64,000 bases of DNA from SZUA-309 sp965233675. GTDB taxonomy: Bacteria > Pseudomonadota > Gammaproteobacteria > Pseudomonadales > Azotimanducaceae. Both the position numbers and the translations under genes were made by a program. Location: assembly GCA_965233675.1 (NCBI GenBank), contig OZ247498.1, positions 1,984,001-2,048,000 on the forward strand. The letters run 5' to 3'. Under the pieces are notes generated by a model. It had not been told where the DNA came from, did no database searches, and was given only the letters and a program-made list of their open reading frames with translations. Numbering within the stretch: position 1 is the stretch's first letter; each line of letters starts with the position of its first letter. This document shows positions 16,443 through 25,463 of this stretch, in pieces.

Positions 16443-17618
16443 TTATTCTTTTTGCGCCTGCACGACGACACCATCGGCCGTCAGCGCGGCGATTTCCGCC
16501 GCATCGAATCCCCAGTCTCCCAGAATTGCCTCGGAGTGCAGACCGGGAACCGAGGGTGGACGATCGAGTTTCCCTGGCGTGCGGCTGAATCGAGGTGCAG
16601 GACCAGGCTGGGTAACACCATCCATGTCAACGAACGTACCTCTCGCCACATTGTGCGGATGGCGCATGCTCTCCTCCAGAGATAGAACAGGGGCAAAGCA
16701 AACATCGCTGCCTTCCATCACATTGCACCATTCATCGCGCGTCTTCGTACGGAAGACTGACTGGAATCTGTCCTTCATGGCGGGCCAGCTGCTCGCATCA
16801 TGCTGGGCAGGCAGATCTTCACCCGACAACCCCAGTTTTTCGATCAGCTCGGCATAGAACTTCGGCTCTATCGAGCCAATGGATACGTACTTTCCGTCTT
16901 TCGTTTCATATACGTTGTAGAAGTGCGATCCTGTATCGATGGCGTTGGTCCCGCGTTCTTCCTGCCAACGCCCGCCCGCAAACATCCCGTAGAACATCGT
17001 CATCAGCGAAGCAGCGCCATCGGTCATCGCGCAATCGACCACCTGTCCGGAACCGGATGCTCTGGCCTCGATGATGCCCGCAAGAATTCCGAAAGCGAGA
17101 TAGAGCGCACCGCCACCGAAATCACCAACGAGGTTCAGCGGGTGCAACGGCGCCTGCCCCTCTCTGCCTATCGCATGCAGCGCGCCAGTGAGCGCAATGT
17201 AGTTGATGTCGTGCCCCGCTGCAGACGCCAGCGGACCGTCCTGCCCCCAGCCCGTCATGCGACCATACACCAGCCGGGGGTTTGTCCGATGGCACACTGA
17301 AGGTCCGAGGCCGAGGCGCTCCATGACCCCCGGGCGAAAACCCTCCAGCAGCGCATCCGCCTGCTCGGTCATACGAAGGACAATGTCTATCCCTTCAGCA
17401 GATTTGAGATCGATCGCGACCGATCGTCGTCCTCGTGTCAACAAATCGGATCCGGCTGCCCGTGGCAAACCGAGATCCGCGGCGACCGGTCGATCGACAC
17501 GAATCACTTCGGCGCCCAGGTCCGCGAGCAACATCGCGCACATGGGACCTGGACCGATGCCGGCCATCTCGATGACCCTGACCCCGTCAAGAGGCCCGCG
17601 TGGAGCGCTTCCGGTCAT
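16443..17618 (-). CDS. Alpha-methylacyl-CoA racemase-like CaiB/BaiF (family III) protein
   Basis: 391 residues of the family III CoA-transferase fold. The segments GHDINYIALTGALHAIGR and LNLVGDFGGGALYLAFG contain the His and Asp that act as acid/base in mycobacterial alpha-methylacyl-CoA racemase, and FYNVYETKDGKYVSIGSIEPKFYAEL is typical of that subgroup rather than of CoA-transferases. Such enzymes epimerise 2-methyl-branched acyl-CoAs so that S-specific acyl-CoA dehydrogenases can use them. It implies a methyl-branched or isoprenoid-like intermediate. It overlaps the NMO-like gene by 4 bases, and the crotonase follows after 11 bases. Confidence 0.85.
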   Translation of the reverse strand: MTGSAPRGPLDGVRVIEMAGIGPGPMCAMLLADLGAEVIRVDRPVAADLGLPRAAGSDLLTRGRRSVAIDLKSAEGIDIVLRMTEQADALLEGFRPGVMERLGLGPSVCHRTNPRLVYGRMTGWGQDGPLASAAGHDINYIALTGALHAIGREGQAPLHPLNLVGDFGGGALYLAFGILAGIIEARASGSGQVVDCAMTDGAASLMTMFYGMFAGGRWQEERGTNAIDTGSHFYNVYETKDGKYVSIGSIEPKFYAELIEKLGLSGEDLPAQHDASSWPAMKDRFQSVFRTKTRDEWCNVMEGSDVCFAPVLSLEESMRHPHNVARGTFVDMDGVTQPGPAPRFSRTPGKLDRPPSVPGLHSEAILGDWGFDAAEIAALTADGVVVQAQKE

Positions 17619-18616
17619 ACGGATACCCGCTCGAGCGCCCGCGTGGCCTCTTCCATGATCTGCAGCACCACATCCGCGGCGGGTGTCACCGCGTCGATGA
17701 CGGCCGCACTCTGCCCCATCGCGCAGGCTCCGATGTCCACTTCGCCATCACGTCTACCCGCCATGTAAGGATCTTTACCGAGCCACTTTGCCACATTGCG
17801 CATCTGCAGCGGAAAGGGCTCGATTGCGGATTCGAGTTCCTGACTCTCCCACGCTTTCGTAGTCTTGTTTTCATACATTCTGCACGGCTTGCCAGAAAAA
17901 CATCGCGTGCGGGTCGTGCCCTCGTCGTCGATCTCCACAACAGCACCCTTATAGTTGTCGTGACCCCAGGCCTCTGGCGTCGCGATGAAGCGCGTGCCAC
18001 ACCAGACACCCTCTCCTCCCATAACGACGGTCGCCGCCAGGCCCCGACCGTCACCAACGCCTCCGGCATACAGGACGGGAATATCTACGGCGTCAAGAAC
18101 CGCCGGTAGAAGCGCCATTCCTCCGACTCGGCCTGTATGACCACCGCCGTCGTATCCCTGCGCAATGACAGCATCCACGCCGCTCTCTGCAAGCCGCTTT
18201 GCGTTCTTCGTATTACCCGTGAGGCTGAGCACGGTCATGCCCGCATCCCTGCAGCGCGGTATGATCGGCTCGGGATTTCCCAGACCGCTGACCAGAATCG
18301 GAACCCTCGTTTCGAACACGACCTCCAAAGCTTCCTGCACATCGTCCGTGAAGGGCTGCGCAGAGTTTCCTCCCCTGCCTTTGGCAAACAACAAGTCCAC
18401 CGCGAACGGTTTGTCCGTCTTGCGCTGAATCAGCGCGATTTCGTCACGGAGTTCCGATGCGGGCATCGTCGCGGCGCCGAGGGTGCCCAACCCTCCGGCG
18501 CCCGATACAGCAGCCGCCAGTTCACCACGTGCAACAAAACCCATGCCGGCCTGCAGCACCGGATAGTCAATGGACAGGGTCTTACACATGCTGGTTGTCA
18601 GCGCCGGGTGATACAT
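17615..18616 (-). CDS. Nitronate monooxygenase-like FMN TIM-barrel oxidoreductase
   Basis: 333-residue FMN-dependent protein of the nitronate monooxygenase/2-nitropropane dioxygenase family: YPVLQAGMGFVARGELAAAVSGAGGLGTLG at the N-terminus, QGYDGGGHTGRVGGMALLP near 155 and VLYAGGVGDGRGLAATVVMGGEGVWCGTRF near 190, which form the phosphate-binding loops. Members include nitronate oxidases and FabK-like enoyl reductases; in a CoA-ester operon an enoyl-CoA or ketone reductase role is equally possible. First gene of the six-gene operon; GGGAGGGG precedes the ATG. It is divergent from the LLM gene at 18755, with an operator copy between them. Confidence 0.82.
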   Translation of the reverse strand: MYHPALTTSMCKTLSIDYPVLQAGMGFVARGELAAAVSGAGGLGTLGAATMPASELRDEIALIQRKTDKPFAVDLLFAKGRGGNSAQPFTDDVQEALEVVFETRVPILVSGLGNPEPIIPRCRDAGMTVLSLTGNTKNAKRLAESGVDAVIAQGYDGGGHTGRVGGMALLPAVLDAVDIPVLYAGGVGDGRGLAATVVMGGEGVWCGTRFIATPEAWGHDNYKGAVVEIDDEGTTRTRCFSGKPCRMYENKTTKAWESQELESAIEPFPLQMRNVAKWLGKDPYMAGRRDGEVDIGACAMGQSAAVIDAVTPAADVVLQIMEEATRALERVSV

Positions 18617-18688
18617 CTATGTCCCCTCCCTATTCCCTCTCAGGTCCTCGTGATCTCTGCTTGGGCCCAGTAGTAGCATGCACGTCTA

Positions 18689-18702
18689 GTAAGCATGCAT
18701 AC
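18689..18702 (+). promoter_or_regulatory. Candidate regulon operator, site 5
   Basis: GTAAGCATGCATAC sits in the divergent gap between the ring-cleavage operon and the LLM oxidoreductase at 18755. A second TAGCATGCA stretch lies about 15 bases upstream. Confidence 0.5.
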
Positions 18703-18754
18703 GTTTCTCATGTTAACCTCTGGTCAACTGGAATTGAAGAGACAGGACTTCTGA

Positions 18755-19690
18755 ATGGAGAAACCAGACGGAACTATCGAGTTCGGCGTCATGAGCGGAT
18801 TCCCGGATCCCGTCAGAGCACAGGCAACGGTTCTCGAAGCCGAAGAACTGGGTTTCGAGTCTCTCTGGGTCGGCGACCATGTCGCTTTCCCCGTTCCGAT
18901 TCTCGATCCATTGATTCAGCTTACGCTCGCCGCCGCGTACACGTCTTCGCTGACTCTTGGAACCTGCGTGTACCTCCTGCCTTTACGCCACCCGACAGCC
19001 GTGGCAAAGCAGGTTGGTACGCTTGATCTCGTCTCGGGTGGGCGACTTGTCCTCGGGGTGGGAGTGGGAGGAGAGTTCCCCAATGAGTACGCCGCCTGCG
19101 GTGTAGACGTGAGCAGTCGTGGTGCCCGCCTGACAGAAGGTATAGAAGTGCTCAAATCACTCTGGACGGGCGACTCCGTGACGCGAGAAGGCAGGTACTT
19201 CCCACTCCAGAATGTCCAGATGCTGCCGCGGCCCGCCCGGGAAGGAGGCCCTCCCATCTGGTGCGGTGGTCGCTCTGTAGCAGCATTGCAACGGGCGGGG
19301 CGACTGGCGGACGGATACATTTCCTACGCGATCGATCACAACCGCTATCGTCAGTCCGCTGAGCAGATCAGAGAGTCAGCAGCTCAGGCCGGCCGAGATC
19401 TCGAAGATTTCACGTTCGCCCACATGCTGTTCGTTCGGATCGATGACAGCTTCGAAGAAGCCCATGGACACGCGACTGCGCATCTGAGCCGTCGCTATGC
19501 CATGGACTTCAGCGAACCGGCCAGACGCTATGCAGCGCTCGGTCGACCGGAAGATGTCGCCGAAAGCATCGGTCGTTTTCGAGAAGTCGGGGTAACGCAG
19601 GTGGTGCTGGATCTGACCGGGCCGCTGGAGGACAGGTCAGAGCAACTGCGGCGATTCAGTGAGGAGGTCAGACCGCTGCTGAATCAGTGA
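18755..19690 (+). CDS. LLM-class flavin/F420-dependent oxidoreductase
   Basis: 311-residue luciferase-like protein: AEELGFESLWVGDHVAFP near residue 32, GTCVYLLPLRHPTAVAKQVGTLDLVSGGRLVLGVGVGGEFPNEYAACG near 70-115, and PPIWCGGRSVAALQRAGRLADGYISY near 170. This pattern is typical of actinobacterial-type LLM enzymes annotated as F420-dependent, though FMN enzymes also fit. Monocistronic: it starts after AGGACTTCTGA and is followed by a bidirectional hairpin at 19700. It may reduce or oxygenate an intermediate of the neighbouring pathway; the substrate is unknown. Confidence 0.85.
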   Translation: MEKPDGTIEFGVMSGFPDPVRAQATVLEAEELGFESLWVGDHVAFPVPILDPLIQLTLAAAYTSSLTLGTCVYLLPLRHPTAVAKQVGTLDLVSGGRLVLGVGVGGEFPNEYAACGVDVSSRGARLTEGIEVLKSLWTGDSVTREGRYFPLQNVQMLPRPAREGGPPIWCGGRSVAALQRAGRLADGYISYAIDHNRYRQSAEQIRESAAQAGRDLEDFTFAHMLFVRIDDSFEEAHGHATAHLSRRYAMDFSEPARRYAALGRPEDVAESIGRFREVGVTQVVLDLTGPLEDRSEQLRRFSEEVRPLLNQ

Positions 19691-19699
19691 GCCAGCGAA

Positions 19700-19728
19700 C
19701 CTCTGATTCTTTCAGGAAAGCTCAGAGG
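19700..19728. terminator. Bidirectional hairpin between converging LLM genes
   Basis: CCTCTGA at 19700 pairs with TCAGAGG at 19722, and inside it CTTTC pairs with GAAAG. The structure lies between the stop of the plus-strand LLM gene (19690) and the stop of the minus-strand LLM gene (19741). There is no clear U tract on either side. Confidence 0.5.
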
Positions 19729-19740
19729 CCCTCTGGAACA

Positions 19741-20811
19741 TCAAGCCCAGTTCCTGACTTCTTCCAGCACGGTATTCCCGAACAGGTCCATCGACGCTTT
19801 CGCATCCTCGAAGGGTATCCCTCCGAAACGGAAGCATGTTGCCATGTCGAACGAACCCACGATGTCGTAGCGCGCCCGCAGCATCTCAATGATCTGATCC
19901 GGTGTGCCGTACGCGTTCGAAGCGAGAAATCCCTCCACGTATTTGTCAAACCCGATCTCCCGTAGCGTCTCGGCCTGCTTTCCGTAACGTTCGTAACCTT
20001 TGGTCTGCGCCAGGTGATCACCCATGAGCTCGTAGTGCTCCAGGATGCTCGCCAGATAACTTGCGAGGTATTCTTCGCTGCGTTCCCGGGCAAAATCCGG
20101 ATCTTCATGGCAATAGGTGAAGTCTGCGATTAACGGAGGCGGTGCCTCACAATCCTGCAACTCGCGGAACTGAGCGCGGTGCCGCTCGATGCTGGGCATC
20201 CGATTGCGCCAGTCCGTTTCCGCGAACATGATCATGCGCCCGCCAATGCGAGCGCAGGCATCCACCGAGTCATCGGAGTTGGACACAGCGTAGGTCCGGT
20301 TTTTGAAGCTCCTGCTCGGTCGAGGACGAATCTCTGTCCGGGGCGTTGGATAGTAGGGGCCATCCCCCTCGACAAAACCCGATTCCAGCGCCTCCACCAC
20401 CATCACCGAGGCCTCATCGAAGCGGTCTCTGGTCTCGGCCAGCTCGATCCCCCGGAAGGGCTCGAACTCGCGCCTGGAAAGCCCGCGGCCCAACCCCAGA
20501 CGTACCCTTCCCCCCGACAGGTGGTCGAGCATCGACACTTTTTCCACGACTCGCAGAGGATCGTTCCACGGAAGGATGATGGCAGCGGTGCCCAGATGTA
20601 TGCGATCCGTTACCCCGGCCAGATAAGACAGCAACTCGAGGTTGTCCGGGCAGAAGGAGTAATCGAAGAAGTGATGCTCCACCGGCCAGATTACATCGAA
20701 GTTAAGGCGCTCGGCGTTCCGCGCCAGCTCGATCTCCTCCGCATACACCTGGCCGTCATCGATATCACGCCAGCCGTATGATGCAAAAATCATCTGCAAT
20801 CCGACTTCCAT
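19741..20811 (-). CDS. LLM-class flavin-dependent oxidoreductase (luciferase-like)
   Basis: 356-residue luciferase-like protein: MEVGLQMIFASYGW at the N-terminus, NFDVIWPVEHHFFDYSFCPDNLELLSYLAGVT near 37-68, and SGGRVRLGLGRGLSRREFEPF near 99. This is the alkanal-monooxygenase-like (flavin) type rather than the short F420 subgroup. The frame extends 59 codons further upstream into the next gene, but the ATG at 20811, after GAGAGAG, begins the conserved region and is chosen. It lies 61 bases downstream of the amidohydrolase at 20873 on the same strand, so the two are probably one operon. Confidence 0.85.
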   Translation of the reverse strand: MEVGLQMIFASYGWRDIDDGQVYAEEIELARNAERLNFDVIWPVEHHFFDYSFCPDNLELLSYLAGVTDRIHLGTAAIILPWNDPLRVVEKVSMLDHLSGGRVRLGLGRGLSRREFEPFRGIELAETRDRFDEASVMVVEALESGFVEGDGPYYPTPRTEIRPRPSRSFKNRTYAVSNSDDSVDACARIGGRMIMFAETDWRNRMPSIERHRAQFRELQDCEAPPPLIADFTYCHEDPDFARERSEEYLASYLASILEHYELMGDHLAQTKGYERYGKQAETLREIGFDKYVEGFLASNAYGTPDQIIEMLRARYDIVGSFDMATCFRFGGIPFEDAKASMDLFGNTVLEEVRNWA

Positions 20812-20872
20812 TGCTCTCTCTTCGGTATATGTCCGCTGCGCCTGGGATCGCGGTCCCCAATCCCCGTCAGGC

Positions 20873-22015
20873 TTAGGCTTCTTCCATCCTCCAGGATGCG
20901 TCTTCCGCCGGCAGATTGAACAGCCGCGCCGTGTTGTCACGGAAGATGGCCTGCTTCTGCATTTCGTCGAGGTGCCCGGACTGTTCATCGATCAGTTGCC
21001 GCGAGCGTGGCCAGGTGGAATCCGTGTGTGGAAAATCACTCGCCCACAGCAGGTGCTCATGGTCAATCATATAGAGCGATTGAAAGGCTGTTACATCATC
21101 CTGAAACGTCGCCCAGACGTTGCTGCGTACGTACTCACTCGGAAGCTTGGACAGCCCCTTTATGATGCCGTCTTCCGCATTGATCTTGGCGGCATGGTCC
21201 ATCCGATACATGTAGTGAGGCAGCCAGCCAACGTCACTTTCCGCAACGACCAGCTTCAATCCAGGATGCCGTTCGAAAACGCCACCGAGCACCATAAGGC
21301 CCACGATATCCTGCACCGCCCGGATGATGCCGAGGAAGTTGTTCATCGCATGCCCACGGGGTTTGCTGTGAAGGCTACCGGCCCGCGATGTGAGTATGTG
21401 AAAGCAAATCGGCAGATCGAGATCCACAGCGCACTCCCAGAGCGGATCGTAGTCCGGATGGTCGTAATCTTCGTGGATCGGATCGCCGGGCATCATCATC
21501 CCGACCATGCCCATCTCACGAGCGCGGCGGAAGTCTTCGATGGCCTCGTCGACGCTCAAAACTGCTGTCTGCGCGAGCCCGAAGATCCGCTCCGGCGCTT
21601 CGCTGCACATTGCCTGCAGCCAACGATTGTAGGCCTGCATGCAGGCATCCTTGTACAGCGGATCCTTGTGCATGCACAGCCCCATTCCAACGGAAGCGTA
21701 GATAATCTCGGCTGCAAGCCCATCCTCGTCCATGAAAGGCAGCCTGGCGGCACCACCATAGGCGCCCTCCCGTATATCCGAAAAGCGGATGCGTTTAGCG
21801 CGATCCAGGCGCTCGCGCACACCGAATCCGGCGCCATCGATGAACCCCAGCCCGACCGGCTTCTTCATGCCGTCGACCACGAATGCTTCCGTCCCGTCCG
21901 GCTGCTCCACGATGCGCGGCGCACGATCCCGATACGCGGGATCAATGAAATCGACATAGGTATTTGGTGGTTCGCAGACATGCCCGTCGGCGGAGATGAT
22001 TCCAGCTGGGATCAT
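20873..22015 (-). CDS. Amidohydrolase-2 family (ACMSD-like) metal hydrolase/decarboxylase
   Basis: 380 residues of the amidohydrolase 2 family: MIPAGIISADGHVCEPP at the N-terminus (the metal H-x-H motif is reduced to DGHVCEP), AYNRWLQAMCSEAPERIFGLAQTA near 130, CFHILTSRAGSLHSKP near 207, ERHPGLKLVVAESDVGWLPHYMYRMDHA near 255, and LLWASDFPHTDSTWP near 335. The WASDFPH Asp is the usual catalytic residue. It is clearly paralogous to 33469-34623, sharing the start MIPAG-x-ISAD. Family members hydrolyse C-N or C-C bonds or decarboxylate cyclic acids; the substrate is unknown. Start after AAGGAG; divergent from the CMD gene at 22228 with an operator between. Confidence 0.85.
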   Translation of the reverse strand: MIPAGIISADGHVCEPPNTYVDFIDPAYRDRAPRIVEQPDGTEAFVVDGMKKPVGLGFIDGAGFGVRERLDRAKRIRFSDIREGAYGGAARLPFMDEDGLAAEIIYASVGMGLCMHKDPLYKDACMQAYNRWLQAMCSEAPERIFGLAQTAVLSVDEAIEDFRRAREMGMVGMMMPGDPIHEDYDHPDYDPLWECAVDLDLPICFHILTSRAGSLHSKPRGHAMNNFLGIIRAVQDIVGLMVLGGVFERHPGLKLVVAESDVGWLPHYMYRMDHAAKINAEDGIIKGLSKLPSEYVRSNVWATFQDDVTAFQSLYMIDHEHLLWASDFPHTDSTWPRSRQLIDEQSGHLDEMQKQAIFRDNTARLFNLPAEDASWRMEEA

Positions 22016-22119
22016 GTTGGGAGCTCCTTGCGTATGGTTACCATGTGGTCAGCGTGCGGTGTGGTGCTGGTTCGCAGCTAGTCGAGCAACGCCGATTATT
22101 TATGGCACAATGCCATGTA

Positions 22120-22133
22120 GTAAGCAAGATTAC
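22120..22133 (+). promoter_or_regulatory. Candidate regulon operator, site 6
   Basis: GTAAGCAAGATTAC lies in the divergent gap 22016-22227. The extended 17-base word TAGTAAGCAAGATTACA is repeated exactly, inverted, at site 7. Confidence 0.55.
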
Positions 22134-22227
22134 AAAGTACAATGTGGCATTCCGACGATGCACTGGTATGCGCTGGTAGCGGACAAGAATTTCAGACCGG
22201 ACGGGTGGTCATAGAGGAGGCAATGAA

Positions 22228-22791
22228 ATGAGCGATTCCCGTATACCCCTTTTATCCCTTGAGGAGTCCCGACGCCGCGCTGAGGCGGAAGGATTGAGTC
22301 CACAGTTCGCAGAACTCTCGGTTTTCAGGGTTCTGCTCCACAATCAACCAGTTGCCAGGGAGATCGCCAGGACACTGACGACACTGCTGTTCGACGACAA
22401 CGTGCTGGACGGCAGGCTACGCGAACTCATCATCATGCGTATCGGCTGGGTTACCGGATCGGAGTACGAGTGGACTCAACACTGGCGTGTCGCCCGCGGC
22501 ATGGAAATCCCCGAGGATGATCTGTTGGCCGTGCGCGACTGGCAGAACGCTGCCAATCTGAGCGCAGCTGATTGTGCGGTGTTACAGGCAGTGGACGATT
22601 GCCTGGAGCACGGCTTCATTCAGGACGCAACCTGGGATGAGTGCTGCAAGCATATAGGAACGGAGGCGGAGCGCGTCGAACTGGTTATCGCCATTGGCAA
22701 CTGGTCTCTGTTTTCGCAACTACTGCAGAGCCTGCGCGTGCCCCTTGAAGATGGTGTGGAGGGGTGGCCGCCAGACGGTCAGAAGCCATGA
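22228..22791 (+). CDS. Carboxymuconolactone decarboxylase / AhpD-like family protein
   Basis: 187-residue helical protein. LFDDNVLDGRLRELIIMRIGWVTGSEYEWTQHWRVARGMEI (about residues 53-93) is the family core; it lacks a C-x-x-C pair, so classic alkylhydroperoxidase chemistry is doubtful. It is paralogous to the protein at 6327-6890. Ribosome binding site GAGGAGG is strong. It begins a plus-strand operon that continues with the amidohydrolase at 22906 and the SDR at 24651. Confidence 0.8.
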   Translation: MSDSRIPLLSLEESRRRAEAEGLSPQFAELSVFRVLLHNQPVAREIARTLTTLLFDDNVLDGRLRELIIMRIGWVTGSEYEWTQHWRVARGMEIPEDDLLAVRDWQNAANLSAADCAVLQAVDDCLEHGFIQDATWDECCKHIGTEAERVELVIAIGNWSLFSQLLQSLRVPLEDGVEGWPPDGQKP

Positions 22792-22905
22792 CTGCCATCT
22801 CCGACATCCCGGCTCGTCGCGCAAGGTCAATCCAGCGTGCCGCTGAGGGTACTGAACTGAGGGAAACAACGGACAACACAGAAACCAGCATGGGAGAATC
22901 TCACC

Positions 22906-24612
22906 ATGTCCAAACATGATCTAGTGATCACCGGCGCGACCGTCTATGACGGCACCGGTGCCCCTGCGGCCGATGCAGACATCGCCATCACCGACGGAGT
23001 TATCCAGCAGGTAGGAAAAGTCGGGAAATCCGCTTCGCAGACGATCAATGCCGACGGCGCCATCGTCACTCCCGGGTTCGTGGACATCCACACCCACTAT
23101 GACGGCCAGGCGACCTGGGCGAACCGCCTGTCCCCTTCCAGTCATCACGGCGTTACTACCGCTGTCATGGGCAATTGCGGCGTGGGATTCGCACCGTGCC
23201 GCCCCACCGACCACGCCCGCCTGATCGAACTCATGGAGGGTGTGGAGGATATCCCGGGCGCGGCTCTCCACGAGGGTCTGACTTGGGAGTGGGAATCCTT
23301 TCCAGAGTACCTGAACTTTCTGGATGCCCGACAATTCGACATGGACATCGGCACCCAACTGCCCCATGCCGCAATGCGTGTGTACGTCATGGGAGAACGG
23401 GGGGCAAACCGCGAGGCTGCAACGGCCGATGACATAGAGGAGATGAAGCGCATCACGACTGCCGCAATCGAGGCTGGTGCCCTCGGTTTTTCCAGCTCGA
23501 GAACGCTGAATCACCGCAGCAGCAGGGGAGAGCCGACGCCTTCTCTGAAAGCCGAGATGAACGAGTTGCTGGGCATCGCGGAGGGGCTGAGGGCCGCGCG
23601 CCGCGGAGTGATCGAGATGATCTCCGACTTCGACGACTTCGACGATGAGTTTTCCATGCTGGAAGCGATGGTGGAAACCAGCGGTCGCCCAATGTCCATT
23701 TCTCTTGCCCAGGGCATCAATCCCCATGGTTGGCGCAAGATTCTCACCCGGCTCGAGCTCGCCAATTCGAACCATCTGGAAATGCGCGGCCAGGTGGCAC
23801 CTCGAGCTATCGGCATCCTCATGGGCAACATTACGACTCTGAATCCTTTTTCCACCAGACCCGCATACGAGGAAGTGTCCAAGCTGCCGCTGCCGGAGCG
23901 CCTGGAGGCTCTGCGCGATTCGGGGCGCAAGCAGCGCATACTGGCAGAGGAGCCAACGCCCGGTTTTGCGCGTCTGTTCAAGTCCATGGCCGGCGGCAAG
24001 CACCTGTTCGAGTTGGGCGATCCCCCCAACTACGAACCAGGTCCCGAGGACAGTACCTTCGCAAGGGCACAGGCAGCTGGGGAAGAGGTCTGGAGCCACG
24101 TCTATGATCGGCTGCTCGAAGGCGATGGCACAAAGCTGTTCTACACGCCATTCGCGAACTACGCTGAAGGGAATCTCGATTGTTGCCGCGAGATGATCCT
24201 GCATGAGAACACCGTCATGGGCCTGGGCGATGGAGGCGCACATGTGGGCACCATCTGCGATGCCAGCTTCACGACCTCCCTGCTCAGCCACTGGGGTCGG
24301 GACCGCACGCGCGGCGAACGTGTCGAGCTGCCTCTTCTGGTAAGGAGCCAGACGCTGGATACTGCGCTCGCGGTAGGGCTTGACGACCGGGGTCGCATCG
24401 CGCCAGGTATGAAAGCTGATCTGAACGTCATCGACTTCGACAATCTGCGTGTGCGAGCGCCCGAGGTGGTGCACGACCTGCCACTGCGCGGGCCGCGCCT
24501 CGAGCAGCGCGCCGATGGTTATCTCGCGACGATCGTCAGCGGGCAGGTTACCTACCGCGACGGTGAAGCCACCGATGCCCTGCCTGGCCGCCTGCTGCGT
24601 GGGGGTGCTTGA
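22906..24612 (+). CDS. N-acyl-D-amino-acid deacylase-like amidohydrolase
   Basis: 568 residues, paralogous to 10067-11758 and 59270-60901. Motifs: MSKHDLVITGATVYDGTG, metal-binding TPGFVDIHTHYDGQATW near residue 55-70, GVTTAVMGNCGVGFAPCRP, GALGFSSSRTLNHRSS near 190, and GLGDGGAHVGTICDASF near 440, ending in the beta domain. The enzyme should bind divalent metal and cleave an amide-like bond, but the family is broad and often found without known substrates in hydrocarbon degraders. It lies 114 bases after the CMD gene; the SDR that follows is 38 bases away with its own AGGAGG. Confidence 0.85.
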   Translation: MSKHDLVITGATVYDGTGAPAADADIAITDGVIQQVGKVGKSASQTINADGAIVTPGFVDIHTHYDGQATWANRLSPSSHHGVTTAVMGNCGVGFAPCRPTDHARLIELMEGVEDIPGAALHEGLTWEWESFPEYLNFLDARQFDMDIGTQLPHAAMRVYVMGERGANREAATADDIEEMKRITTAAIEAGALGFSSSRTLNHRSSRGEPTPSLKAEMNELLGIAEGLRAARRGVIEMISDFDDFDDEFSMLEAMVETSGRPMSISLAQGINPHGWRKILTRLELANSNHLEMRGQVAPRAIGILMGNITTLNPFSTRPAYEEVSKLPLPERLEALRDSGRKQRILAEEPTPGFARLFKSMAGGKHLFELGDPPNYEPGPEDSTFARAQAAGEEVWSHVYDRLLEGDGTKLFYTPFANYAEGNLDCCREMILHENTVMGLGDGGAHVGTICDASFTTSLLSHWGRDRTRGERVELPLLVRSQTLDTALAVGLDDRGRIAPGMKADLNVIDFDNLRVRAPEVVHDLPLRGPRLEQRADGYLATIVSGQVTYRDGEATDALPGRLLRGGA

Positions 24613-24650
24613 TCTCTTGGAGAGGATCGATTCATGAGGAGGCAAACCCC

Positions 24651-25424
24651 ATGTCGTCAGTACGCTTGAGCGACTTCGGAACCGTCGTCACGGGCGGCGC
24701 CTCCGGTATTGGAGAAGCCATCACTCGAAGGTTTGCTTCAGAGGGTGCGAAAGTCCTGATTGCCGACATAGACCAGGACAGGGGCCAGGCCCTCGCTGCC
24801 GAGCTCGATGGCGTGAAGTTCATGGCGCTCGATGTGGGGGTATCAGCGAACTGCAAGGCCATGGTCGAAACGGCGCAACGGGAGTTCGGACGCCTCGACG
24901 TGGTCGTCAACAACGCTTTCTGGGCACGCGCTGGCCGCATTCGCCGGCTTGCAGACGAGGACTGGCAACGCACCATCCGCATCACCCAGGATGCCGTCTT
25001 CTTCGGCATCCGAGCCGCCTTTCAGGTGATGCTCGAGCAGGGATCGGGTGCAATCATCAACACCGCTTCCATTTCGGGGCTGGGTGGTGACGACGGAATG
25101 TCAGCTTACAACGCGGCGAAAGCCGCTGTCGTCAATCTGACCCGCGCGGCGGCGTTGGAGGGCGCGCCGCACGGCGTGCGAGTCAACTGCGTGTGTCCCG
25201 GCCTGATCGAAACACCTGCCGTCCAGCGGGCGTTTCTCAGGGATCCGGAAGCGCGTATCTCCATCGGACAGCGGGTTCCACTCGGGCGCCTCGGACGCCC
25301 GGACGACATCGCCAGCGTAGTCTGCTTCCTCGCGAGCCCCGAAGCCGAGTACGTTACCGGAGCGGCCTACGTCGTCGATGGCGGTCAGTCGATCAAATCC
25401 GGCGTGCCCGATCTCGGTCTCTAA
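24651..25424 (+). CDS. SDR-family oxidoreductase
   Basis: 257-residue classical SDR: VVTGGASGIGEAITRRF at the N-terminus, NNAFWARAGR (an unusual NNAF in place of NNAG) near residue 85, NTASISGLGGDDGMSAYNAAKAAV with the Ser/Tyr/Lys triad near 140-160, and VCPGLIETP near 190. The frame extends 14 codons upstream to 24609, but the ATG at 24651 after AGGAGG is the real start. It ends the operon that starts at 22228 and converges on the acyl-CoA dehydrogenase pair. Substrate unknown; a secondary alcohol or hydroxyacyl-CoA is likely. Confidence 0.87.
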   Translation: MSSVRLSDFGTVVTGGASGIGEAITRRFASEGAKVLIADIDQDRGQALAAELDGVKFMALDVGVSANCKAMVETAQREFGRLDVVVNNAFWARAGRIRRLADEDWQRTIRITQDAVFFGIRAAFQVMLEQGSGAIINTASISGLGGDDGMSAYNAAKAAVVNLTRAAALEGAPHGVRVNCVCPGLIETPAVQRAFLRDPEARISIGQRVPLGRLGRPDDIASVVCFLASPEAEYVTGAAYVVDGGQSIKSGVPDLGL

Positions 25425-25463
25425 TCGAATAGGCAGTACCATTCGCCGAAGGAAGCTGTGCTC

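Noticed and set aside
22921..24645. A 574-codon open frame opposite the amidohydrolase gene
   Set aside because: It mirrors a well-supported amidohydrolase and shows no family motifs; it results from the codon bias of the real gene.
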